This document shows, in pieces, positions 27,149 to 34,362 of a stretch of DNA of 64,000 nt. Source of the stretch: Thiodiazotropha sp040506705 (GTDB taxonomy: Bacteria > Pseudomonadota > Gammaproteobacteria > Chromatiales > Chromatiaceae). A program made the translations under genes and the position numbers. The notes below the pieces were generated by a model. That model was not told the origin of the DNA. It made no database searches and saw only the letters and a list, made by a program, of their open reading frames with translations. The stretch's first letter is position 1, and each line of letters begins with the position of its first letter. The stretch covers positions 21,415 through 85,414 of the forward strand of contig JBEVWG010000001.1 in NCBI GenBank assembly GCA_040506705.1. The letters are read 5' to 3'.

Positions 27149-30100
27149 ATGTCTATACAAAAGCGCCTTCTGGCTGCCCTTATCGCGGCGTCATGCCAAT
27201 CGGTCTATGCCGATACAACGGTTTTTATTAATGAAATACACTACGATAACGCAGGAGCTGATAGTGGTGAATTTGTAGAGATTACCGGTCCAACAGGTAC
27301 AGATCTCTCCGGTTGGCAATTGGTGCTATATAATGGCTCCTCCTCAGTCCTTAGTCCATATGCCATCTATGATCTCTCCGGAGTTCTGAGTGATGATACA
27401 GGCAGTGGGTATGGCTTTAGCAGCATAAGTCACAGTGGCATACAGAATGGTGCTCCTGATGGTATGGCCTTGGTGGACAATACAGGGTTGGTTGTACAGT
27501 TTATCAGTTATGAAGGAAGTTTTGTTGCCAACTCCGGTGTAGCTGCTGGAATGACCAGTATCGATATCGGTGTATCCGAAACCTCTTCTACCCAAATCGG
27601 GCAGTCTCTTCAGCTGCAAGGCAGTGGTACCCTTGATACTGACTTTGTCTGGGTCTCAGGCCTTACTCAAACCGTCAGCACACTGAATGTAGGCCAGAGT
27701 CTGAATGGTTCCGATATCGGTGATGGTAGTGGTGCAGGGGATACAGGTGGCAATAACAATGAGGTCCTGGCTATATACGATATCCAGGGATCAAGTCATA
27801 CCTCAGCCTACGATGGACAACAGGTTACAACGACAGGTGTTGTCACAGCAACCGATTCCAATGCAGTATTTGTGCAGGATGTATTGGGTGACGGTAATGA
27901 TGCGACATCTGATGCGATCTACATCTATACCGGTACTGGGCACGGTCTGCAGGTTGGTGATGCGGTACGTGTATCAGGTGTTGTCAGTGAATATGTTCCT
28001 GGTGGCAGCTCTTCCGGCAATCTATCTCTGACTGAATTCTATCGTCCTGACATCACTGTTGAATCCAACGATAATATGCTGCCAGAGCCGGTCATGCTCG
28101 GTAGAAGTGGACGGGTTCCACCAAATCAGATTATCGACAACGACTTACTCACGATTTTTGATCCACTGCAAGATGGCATAGATTTCTACGAGAGCCTTGA
28201 AGGGATGCGCGTCAAAGTAGAGGATGCGGTTGCCGTATCACCTACCAATGGATATGGCGAGATCTTTACCCTGGCCAACAATGGTGTTGATGCAACGGGT
28301 TTAAATGATCGTGGTGGCATCACTATTCAGCCTGATGACTTTAATCCTGAACGTATTCAGATCGATTTCGACAGCGGCATCTACGATCTGTTTGTCAATG
28401 TGAATAGCAGCGATCGACTCGGTGATGTAACCGGCGTTGTTGGATATTCATACGGTAATTTTGAAGTCTATCCCACAGAGGAATTCACCCGTAGTGATGA
28501 AAACCTTCAAGCCGAAGAGACAAATCTGGTACGTGAACGCGAACGTCAGTTGACTGTAGCGAGTTACAATGTGCTGAATCTTGATCCAAATGATGAAGAT
28601 GGTGACCAGGATGTGGCTGATGGCCGTTTTACTCAGCTCGCTCAACAGATTGTCAGTTCACTTAAAGCGCCAGATATTATTGCTCTGCAGGAGATACAAG
28701 ATAGCACTGGTTCAACTGACGATGGTGTTGTTGATGCAGAAGTGACTTTGGAAATGCTGGTTGCTGCGATTCGTGAAGCGGGTGGCCCAAATTACGAATA
28801 TATCGATAACCCCCCTGTGAATAACCAGGATGGTGGTCAGCCAGGTGCCAATATCCGGGTTGCTTATCTCTATAATCCTGAGTACGTCGAACCAGATATG
28901 GAGTCGGTCACCAAGCTAACAGATTCAGATTTAGCTGATGGCGATGCTTTTGAAGGAAGTCGTAAGCCTCTCTATGTGCGCTTCCAGGCAGCCGATGCAG
29001 AGATTCATCTGATCAATAATCACTTCTCATCCAAAGGTGGTAGCACACCATTGTTCGGTACAGTTCAACCTTCGGTGAATGGCAGTGAGGATCAACGTCT
29101 TGCACAAGCGCAAGTAGTCAATGAATTTGTTGCCACACTGCAAGAGGATGATCCTGACGCTAATGTGGTCGTGCTGGGTGATTTGAATGAATTCAATTTT
29201 ATGTCACCGATCCTCGCACTCAAGGGAGAGAGCACACCACAACTGGTCAACTTGACTGAGAGCCTGCCGGTTGAGGAGAGATATACCTATAATTACCAAG
29301 GCAATGCTCAGGCACTTGACCACATCCTGGTGTCCCATGGTTTGGCAGAGCATGCAGAGTATGACGTCGTGCATCTGAATACAGAGTTTTTCGATGCTGC
29401 CAGTGACCATGATCCGGTTGTTCTGCGACTTGAACTGTCAGATGAGAAGCGTGTGAGATTTGCAACCTTCAACGTGTCGTTGAATCGCTCTAATCAGGGT
29501 GATCTGATTACTGATCTTTCAACACCTGATAACCCTCAAGCAAAAGCCATTGCTGAGATTATTCAGCGAGTGCGTCCGGATGTACTACTGCTGAATGAAT
29601 TCGACTATGACGATGCACGTGAGGCCATCGACCTGTTCCGCCAGAACTATCTGCGGGTAAGGCAAAACGGTGCGAAGAGAATCCGTTACAAACATATGTA
29701 TGTAGCTGAGTCGAACACTGGAGAGCCTACAGGTTTTGATTTGGACAATGATGGCTCAACCGATGGTCCAGGTGATGCGCAAGGTTTTGGCAACTTCCCT
29801 GGTCAATATGGCATGGTGGTGTTGTCGCGCTATCCCATCAAATACAACAAAGTTCGCCTTTTCCAGAAGTTTTTGTGGAAGGATATGCCAGACTCCATGA
29901 TGCCTGAGGCGTGGTATAGCGAAGATGAAAAGTCGGTACTCAGACTCTCTTCCAAGAGTCATTGGGATATTCCTGTCAAAGTGAAAGGTAAGCTGATCCA
30001 TGTGCTTGCAAGCCACCCAACACCGCCTGTGTTTGATGGTCCTGAAGACAGAAATGGACGTCGTAACCACGATGAAATCCGCTTCTGGATGGACTACATC

Positions 30101-30547
30101 ACCGATGCTGACTACATCTATGATGATGATGGTGTTACAGGTGGTCTCTCTGCAAATGATCGATTCGTAATTATGGGAGACCTGAATGCCGATCCACATG
30201 ATGGTGACAGTACAGGCGACCCAACCAGCAAGCTCCTGGCTCACCCATTGGTTAACACAGCCATTACCCCGGTAAGCATCGGTGGAGCAGATGCTATGCT
30301 AAGACAGGCTAGCGCCAATATCACCCATATTGGTGGCGCCGATTTTGATACCGCTGACTTTGCAGATGGATCTCCTGGCAATCTCCGTGCAGACTACGTA
30401 TTACCTTCTAAAAACCTCAGGATGCTGGGTGCCGGTGTATTCTGGCCCGCAGCTACCGATCCATTCTTTGATCTTGTTGGGGATTGGCCATTCCCAAGTT
30501 CAGATCATCGCCTGGTTTGGGTTGATCTGGAGAAGAAGCAAAAATAA
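27149..30547 (+). CDS. Large extracellular nuclease with lamin-tail and two EEP domains
   Basis: A 1132-residue exported protein. A signal peptide (KRLLAALIAASCQSVYA) is followed by a lamin-tail domain (FINEIHYDNAGADSGEFVEI), an OB-fold region (about 215-330), then two endonuclease/exonuclease/phosphatase domains. The first (about 470-770) has ASYNVLNL, ALQEIQD, LINNHFSSKGG, VLGDLNEF, LDHILVS and SDHDPVVL; the second (about 770-1132) has ATFNVSLN, LLNEFDYDD, ASHPTPP, MGDLNADPHDGD, RADYVLP and SSDHRLVW. Both keep the catalytic blocks. It resembles ExeM/Xds-type extracellular DNases but with a second EEP unit. ATG 27149 is chosen for its AAGGA site and because it opens the signal peptide. Role: probably DNA or nucleotide degradation outside the cell for phosphorus or biofilm turnover. 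Confidence 0.88.
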   Translation: MSIQKRLLAALIAASCQSVYADTTVFINEIHYDNAGADSGEFVEITGPTGTDLSGWQLVLYNGSSSVLSPYAIYDLSGVLSDDTGSGYGFSSISHSGIQNGAPDGMALVDNTGLVVQFISYEGSFVANSGVAAGMTSIDIGVSETSSTQIGQSLQLQGSGTLDTDFVWVSGLTQTVSTLNVGQSLNGSDIGDGSGAGDTGGNNNEVLAIYDIQGSSHTSAYDGQQVTTTGVVTATDSNAVFVQDVLGDGNDATSDAIYIYTGTGHGLQVGDAVRVSGVVSEYVPGGSSSGNLSLTEFYRPDITVESNDNMLPEPVMLGRSGRVPPNQIIDNDLLTIFDPLQDGIDFYESLEGMRVKVEDAVAVSPTNGYGEIFTLANNGVDATGLNDRGGITIQPDDFNPERIQIDFDSGIYDLFVNVNSSDRLGDVTGVVGYSYGNFEVYPTEEFTRSDENLQAEETNLVRERERQLTVASYNVLNLDPNDEDGDQDVADGRFTQLAQQIVSSLKAPDIIALQEIQDSTGSTDDGVVDAEVTLEMLVAAIREAGGPNYEYIDNPPVNNQDGGQPGANIRVAYLYNPEYVEPDMESVTKLTDSDLADGDAFEGSRKPLYVRFQAADAEIHLINNHFSSKGGSTPLFGTVQPSVNGSEDQRLAQAQVVNEFVATLQEDDPDANVVVLGDLNEFNFMSPILALKGESTPQLVNLTESLPVEERYTYNYQGNAQALDHILVSHGLAEHAEYDVVHLNTEFFDAASDHDPVVLRLELSDEKRVRFATFNVSLNRSNQGDLITDLSTPDNPQAKAIAEIIQRVRPDVLLLNEFDYDDAREAIDLFRQNYLRVRQNGAKRIRYKHMYVAESNTGEPTGFDLDNDGSTDGPGDAQGFGNFPGQYGMVVLSRYPIKYNKVRLFQKFLWKDMPDSMMPEAWYSEDEKSVLRLSSKSHWDIPVKVKGKLIHVLASHPTPPVFDGPEDRNGRRNHDEIRFWMDYITDADYIYDDDGVTGGLSANDRFVIMGDLNADPHDGDSTGDPTSKLLAHPLVNTAITPVSIGGADAMLRQASANITHIGGADFDTADFADGSPGNLRADYVLPSKNLRMLGAGVFWPAATDPFFDLVGDWPFPSSDHRLVWVDLEKKQK

Positions 30548-31174
30548 GGAGACGTTGATTTCCCCACAGCCCGGATAATGTTTTAAAGAGACTAACGGGC
30601 TCTTTACAGGCAGCGGGTGGATTATTTCGTGCTGCAGGGGGACAGGGTGACAGGGAAGTCATCCTGACAACGACTCTATGCCGGTTAATTCGACTTAAGC
30701 CACTGAAAAAGAAGCCACATTTACCTTTGCTACACGCCAGATAACGCTTTCCCCAAGCGGATGGCCTCTGTCAATAGTTCCTGCTCTCATCCCTTCAGTC
30801 TAATTTGATGCATGGTGTTACACACCGTGACTCTCCATTGGATACTCTGCGGTGGAATAGGTGATTGAATATGCTTAAGAAGGGGTGTTATGTTGGTTGA
30901 ACCTAAAAAAATCAGTTGACCGCTCCATTCTAATAACATGTTCATGATTTTGATGAAATTAGCTTCGATGGTCATGGTCACCTCTTGGGTGAAATACGCT
31001 ACAACGTGAATTGCACACTTGTGGCGGCGCATGGCGGCGTTGCAACTCTTTGGAATAGCAGGCTATTCCGCGTCGTTGCGTCTTGCCCTGCACCACCACA
31101 AACGCACACTTCACGCTGTCCAACTGATCTTTTTAGGTTGAAACTACCTGAGCCAGACTCTATTAAGGAACAGC
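30548..31174. other. Intergenic region, about 630 bp, with one palindrome
   Basis: Non-coding. Just after the nuclease gene AGCCCG and CGGGCT (30568-30573 and 30596-30601) may form a weak terminator followed by CTTTA. A perfect palindrome lies at 31052-31069. The segment 31018-31100 looks like a widespread gammaproteobacterial intergenic repeat, judged from memory. Confidence 0.5.
31052..31069. repeat. Palindrome GGAATAGC-AG-GCTATTCC
   Basis: Perfect 8-bp arms with a 2-nt centre, embedded in a GC-rich block (31018-31100) unlike the surrounding AT-rich DNA. It has no T-run. Probably a dispersed repeat rather than a terminator. Confidence 0.5.
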
Positions 31175-31558
31175 ATGATCCGTATCTATGGAATTAAAGA
31201 TAATCTTAACCCCATCAAGAGAAAACTCTCTGATGTTATTAATCAATGTATGGTCGAAGCCCTCTCATTTCCCGACAATAAACGAGCGCACAGGTTTTTC
31301 CCCATGGAAAAAGAGGACTACTTCTATCCGCAGGGGAGAACTGATGCCTATACAGTTATTGAAATTTCAATAATGGAGGGCCGCTCTGTCGAGGCAAAGA
31401 AAAGTTTAATTCATCTGCTATTTCAGCGAATTGAGTCAGAATTGGGGGTGTCACCAGTGGATGTGGAGATTACAATTTTCGAAGCACCAGCCAGTAACTG
31501 GGGTTTTAGGGGGGTTACTGGTGATGAAGCTAAATTGAGCTACAATGTGAAAGTTTGA
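31175..31558 (+). CDS. Tautomerase-superfamily protein lacking the N-terminal proline
   Basis: A 127-residue protein matching the Tautomerase_2 (MSAD-like) group: HRFFPMEKEDYFYPQGRTDAYTVIEISIMEGRSVEAKKSLIHLLF and NWGFRG are typical. Tautomerases use Pro1, exposed after removal of Met, as the catalytic base, but here the sequence begins MIRIYG. Either the protein has lost tautomerase chemistry or it uses another residue. The start is well supported, since the next upstream in-frame codons do not encode family sequence. It precedes the DUF2130 gene by 78 bp on the same strand. Function unknown. Confidence 0.75.
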   Translation: MIRIYGIKDNLNPIKRKLSDVINQCMVEALSFPDNKRAHRFFPMEKEDYFYPQGRTDAYTVIEISIMEGRSVEAKKSLIHLLFQRIESELGVSPVDVEITIFEAPASNWGFRGVTGDEAKLSYNVKV

Positions 31559-31636
31559 AAGGCCTTTGGGCTGTTGCGGTTAATGTGGATTCAGCGCTAC
31601 TGAAATATTGAAGATGTAATCAGGTATCACTAAATA

Positions 31637-32899
31637 ATGAGTCAAGATGCTAATAATATTAAATGCCCTAATTGTGGCGTAGAGATTGATGTTAATGAAA
31701 TACTCTACCATCAGCTAGATGAAGAGCTAAAGAAAAAATATAACGACCAGATTTCTAAAGAGCGGAAAGAACTAGTCGCCAATGAAGAAAAACTCAAGGC
31801 AGAGAGAGAGGCCATTGAGCATGAAAAAGAGAGTTATAAAGATAAGTTGGCCAGCGCAATCCAGGATGGTTTGAAGGCTGAAAGTGGGAAGCTGAAAATC
31901 GAATTAAAAAAACAGGCTGAAGAAGAACAGGAAGAGAGGTTGGCAGCCCTTCAAAAGGAGCTGGTGAGTAAATCGGAGCAGGTAAAGGAGCTTAATAAAT
32001 TTAAAGCGGATATAGAGCGCCTGAAGCGTGAAAAAGATGAGCTAAAAGATAAAATAGAACTGGAAGCACAGCAGCAAATAAACAAAACTCTGAGTGAAGA
32101 GAAAGAGAAGATAAGAAAATCTGAAGCACAAAAGGCTCAGCTCAACATATCAGAAAAAGAGCAGATTATTAATCAGCTGAAAGAGCAACTGCAAGAGGCC
32201 CAGCGCAAAGCGGATCAGGGTTCCATGCAGCTACAGGGGGAGGTTCAGGAGTTAGCGATTGAGGAGTGGCTGGCTGTTCAATTTCCTCTCGACTCTATAG
32301 ATGAAATAAAAAAGGGTGAGCGTGGCGCTGACTGCATGCAGACCATTAATACACACAGTCGAACAAACTGTGGAACCATCTATTATGAAAGTAAGCGGAC
32401 TAAAAACTTTCAGCCCACCTGGATAGAAAAATTCAAATCAGATATCCGCGACAGGAATGCAGATATCGGTGTTTTGGTTACAGAAGCCATGCCGGCAGGT
32501 ATGGAGCGCCTGGGTCTGAAAGATGGTATATGGATATGCTCCTTCGATGAGTTCAAGGGACTGTGTACCGTATTGAGGGAATCAGTGATTCAATTGAGTA
32601 TGGCGATCACCACCCAGGAGAATAAGGGTGAGAAGATGGGCATGCTCTATGATTTCCTCACCAGTAACGAATTCCGCTTGCAGATTGAAGCCATCGTTGA
32701 AGGCTTTACCCAAATGAAAACAGACCTGGAGTCTGAGAAACGCTCGATGCAGGGGATTTGGAAAAAGAGAGAGAAGCAGATTGATAAAGTGCTGCTCAAT
32801 ACCAACCACATGTACAGCTCGATTAAGGGTATTGCCGGCAGTGCAGTTCAATCGGTAGCACTGTTAGAGTTGCCTTCAGGTGATGATACTACTGAATAA
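31637..32899 (+). CDS. DUF2130 coiled-coil protein with nuclease-like C-terminal domain
   Basis: A 420-residue protein. A short N-terminal CPNC motif (residues 10-13) may bind zinc. Residues about 25-215 form a long highly charged coiled coil. The C-terminal DUF2130 domain (about 215-400) contains RGADCMQ, then YYESKRTKNFQPTWIEKF; the D (about 230), E-x-K (about 251-253) pattern fits a PD-(D/E)XK nuclease core, which I propose from the motif alone. It was probably cotranscribed with the tautomerase-like gene. Its 3' end has been copied into the downstream duplication (see 33569). Cellular role unknown; coiled-coil nucleases often act in DNA repair or defence. Confidence 0.8.
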   Translation: MSQDANNIKCPNCGVEIDVNEILYHQLDEELKKKYNDQISKERKELVANEEKLKAEREAIEHEKESYKDKLASAIQDGLKAESGKLKIELKKQAEEEQEERLAALQKELVSKSEQVKELNKFKADIERLKREKDELKDKIELEAQQQINKTLSEEKEKIRKSEAQKAQLNISEKEQIINQLKEQLQEAQRKADQGSMQLQGEVQELAIEEWLAVQFPLDSIDEIKKGERGADCMQTINTHSRTNCGTIYYESKRTKNFQPTWIEKFKSDIRDRNADIGVLVTEAMPAGMERLGLKDGIWICSFDEFKGLCTVLRESVIQLSMAITTQENKGEKMGMLYDFLTSNEFRLQIEAIVEGFTQMKTDLESEKRSMQGIWKKREKQIDKVLLNTNHMYSSIKGIAGSAVQSVALLELPSGDDTTE

Positions 32900-32956
32900 C
32901 AAGGATGTATAAAAGCAGAATATACTTTTCTGCCCAAAGAAGTAGCATAGTGTCAG

Positions 32957-33019
32957 GTAGGGTGGGGCCATGCCCCACCAAAAACCATGTTGATGCTTAG
33001 GGTGCGGCCCTGCCGCACC
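32957..33019 (+). repeat. REP pair: subtype A (32957-32979) and subtype B (32997-33019)
   Basis: Two direct-orientation REPs 17 bp apart just downstream of the DUF2130 gene. The first has GTAG then GGTGGGGC-CAT-GCCCCACC; the second has TTAG, a one-base change, then GGTGCGGC-CCT-GCCGCACC followed by TTTTTCTGTT, so it may also work as a terminator. Confidence 0.85.
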
Positions 33020-33045
33020 TTTTTCTGTTACCTATCAGAATTCAT

Positions 33046-33069
33046 GTTCCCATGCCCCAGCGTGGCAAC
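33046..33069 (+). repeat. Short palindromic repeat family 2, left copy
   Basis: GTTCCCATGCCCCAGCGTGG followed by CAAC. The right copy (33819-33842) reads CCACGCTCCAGCGTGG at its core, a perfect 7-bp stem. Copies in the other orientation occur at 41111-41130. Confidence 0.55.
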
Positions 33070-33358
33070 GATATAAAATGTAGTGGCATTAAAGCATATA
33101 CCCTGTCTTTGTTGTCATCATGCCAGCAAGCTGCTGTTTCGCCCTCCTAGGCGAGTCACTTCTCTTTTTCGCCAAAAGAAAAGTAACCAAAAGAAAGGGC
33201 GCCCGTATGCCACGCCCCTGCGGGTCCGCTGCGATGCTCTGAAAAACCGGCGGGCCTGAAACTCGCTACGCTCAAACAGTCAGGCCCGCTGATCGGTTTT
33301 GCCTGCGCTTCTCGCTCGTGTCAAAACGGGATACCAAGAGGCGCACTGTTCGGGGTTG

Positions 33359-33381
33359 GTAGGGTGGGGCCATGCCCCACC
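33359..33381 (+). repeat. REP hairpin, subtype A
   Basis: GTAG then GGTGGGGC-CAT-GCCCCACC, exact subtype-A sequence, in the left copy of the duplication. Confidence 0.85.
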
Positions 33382-33472
33382 AATAGTGGTAGGCAATTCA
33401 CTACTCACAGAGGGTTGCTGGTAATCTTGAATACCAGTAGATTTGAACGGATTCTGATTCATAACCCGAATA

Positions 33473-33535
33473 GGTGCGGCAGGGCCGCACCCTACGATGC
33501 ATCATGGCTTTAGGTGAGGCATGTTACACCCACAG
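33473..33535 (-). repeat. REP subtype B (33473-33495) and decayed subtype A (33513-33535)
   Basis: The first is an exact subtype-B REP on the minus strand. The second aligns to the intact minus-strand subtype-A REP at 34303-34325 in the right copy but has several substitutions that destroy the stem (GGTGAGGC-ATGTTACACCC). Confidence 0.8.
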
Positions 33536-33569
33536 AAAAATCGTCAAGATCGAACATCCAGGCTACGGG

Positions 33570-33665
33570 CTGCTCAATACCAACCACATGTAGAGCTCGA
33601 TTAAGGGTGCTGCAGGCAGTGCAGTTTAATCGGTAGCACTGTTAGAGTTTCCTTCAGGTAAATAA
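33570..33665 (+). pseudogene. Remnant of the DUF2130 gene 3' end
   Basis: About 96 bp matching the last 36 codons of the intact gene. Two point changes create stops (TAC to TAG at the tyrosine of NHMYSS, CAA to TAA at the glutamine of AVQSVA), and four codons near the end are deleted. It has no start region. It is a by-product of the duplication and not expressed as a protein. Confidence 0.9.
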
Positions 33666-33722
33666 CAAGGATGTATAAAAGCAGAATATACTTTTCTATC
33701 CAAAGAAGTGGCATAGTCTCAG

Positions 33723-33785
33723 GTAGGGTGGGGCCATGCCCCACCAAAAACCATGATGAATCGTAGGGTGCGGCCCTGCCGCACC
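33723..33785 (+). repeat. REP pair: subtype A (33723-33745) and subtype B (33763-33785)
   Basis: Exact copies of both subtypes, including GTAG heads in both, in the same spacing as the left-copy pair at 32957-33019. Confidence 0.88.
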
Positions 33786-33818
33786 TTTTTCTGTTACCTA
33801 TCAGAATCCATTTTCCAT

Positions 33819-33842
33819 GTTCCCACGCTCCAGCGTGGCAAC
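33819..33842 (+). repeat. Short palindromic repeat family 2, right copy
   Basis: Core CCACGCT-CC-AGCGTGG, a perfect 7-bp stem with 2-nt loop, followed by CAAC. Left copy at 33046 has one changed stem base. Confidence 0.6.
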
Positions 33843-33982
33843 GATATAAAATGTAGTGGCATTAAAGCATATACCCTGTCTTTGTTGTCACCATGCCAGC
33901 AAGCTGCTGTTTCGCCCTCCTAGGCGAGTCACTTCTCTTTTTCGCCAAAAGAAAAGTAACCAAAAGAAAGGGCGCCCGTATG

Positions 33983-34082
33983 NNNNNNNNNNNNNNNNNN
34001 NNNNNNNNNNNNNNNNNNNNNNNNNNNNNNNNNNNNNNNNNNNNNNNNNNNNNNNNNNNNNNNNNNNNNNNNNNNNNNNNNN
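33983..34082. other. Assembly gap of 100 N
   Basis: A run of exactly 100 N, the usual placeholder length. The left copy of the duplication suggests the real missing sequence is about 83 bp and includes a stem (CGGGCCTGA and TCAGGCCCG, 33250-33289) that could have blocked assembly. Confidence 0.95.
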
Positions 34083-34148
34083 TCGGTTTTGCCTGCGCTT
34101 CTCGCTCGTGTCAAAACGGGATACCAAGAGGCGCACTGTTCGGGGTTG

Positions 34149-34171
34149 GTAGGGTGGGGCCATGCCCCACC
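34149..34171 (+). repeat. REP hairpin, subtype A
   Basis: Exact subtype-A REP with GTAG head, counterpart of 33359-33381. Confidence 0.85.
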
Positions 34172-34262
34172 AACAGTGGTAAGCAATTCACTACTCACAG
34201 ATGGTTGCTGGTTATCTTGAATGCCAGTAGATTTGAATGGGTTCTGATACATAGCCCGAATA

Positions 34263-34325
34263 GGTGCGGCAGGGCCGCACCCTACGATGCATCATGGCTT
34301 TAGGTGGGGCATGGCCCCACCCTAC
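34263..34325 (-). repeat. REP pair on minus strand: subtype B (34263-34285) and subtype A (34303-34325)
   Basis: Two exact minus-strand REPs ending CCCTAC, i.e. GTAG on the complementary strand, 17 bp apart. They lie 38 bp past the stop codon of the minus-strand beta-propeller gene and may stop or stabilise its transcript. Confidence 0.88.
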
Positions 34326-34362
34326 AGTTCCTCAAGGATTGTAATTAATCAGCTCAAAATTG

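Larger units (their letters stand above)
32791..33535. repeat. Left copy of a roughly 750-bp tandem duplication
   Basis: This block begins inside the 3' end of the DUF2130 gene and is repeated at 33569-34325 with scattered substitutions and small indels (a 12-bp deletion after the gene end, a 7-bp insertion near 33810 in the right copy). It contains four recognisable REPs plus one decayed REP, the palindrome at 33046 and a block (33160-33350) rich in short inverted repeats. No gene besides the DUF2130 3' end lies in it. Confidence 0.9.
33569..34325. repeat. Right copy of the tandem duplication, interrupted by an N gap
   Basis: Direct repeat of 32791-33535. It carries the DUF2130 3' remnant, REPs at 33723, 33763, 34149, 34263 and 34303, and the family-2 palindrome at 33819. 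The 100-N gap (33983-34082) falls where the left copy has 83 bp (33210-33292). Confidence 0.9.

Noticed and set aside
30985..31197. 70-residue ORF in the region upstream of the tautomerase gene
   Set aside because: It lies over a palindromic GC-rich block that looks like a dispersed repeat; no ribosome site and no recognisable domain.
33856..34303. Open reading frames running through the N gap
   Set aside because: They are open only because N translates as X; the duplicate copy at 33120-33380 shows stop codons in these frames.
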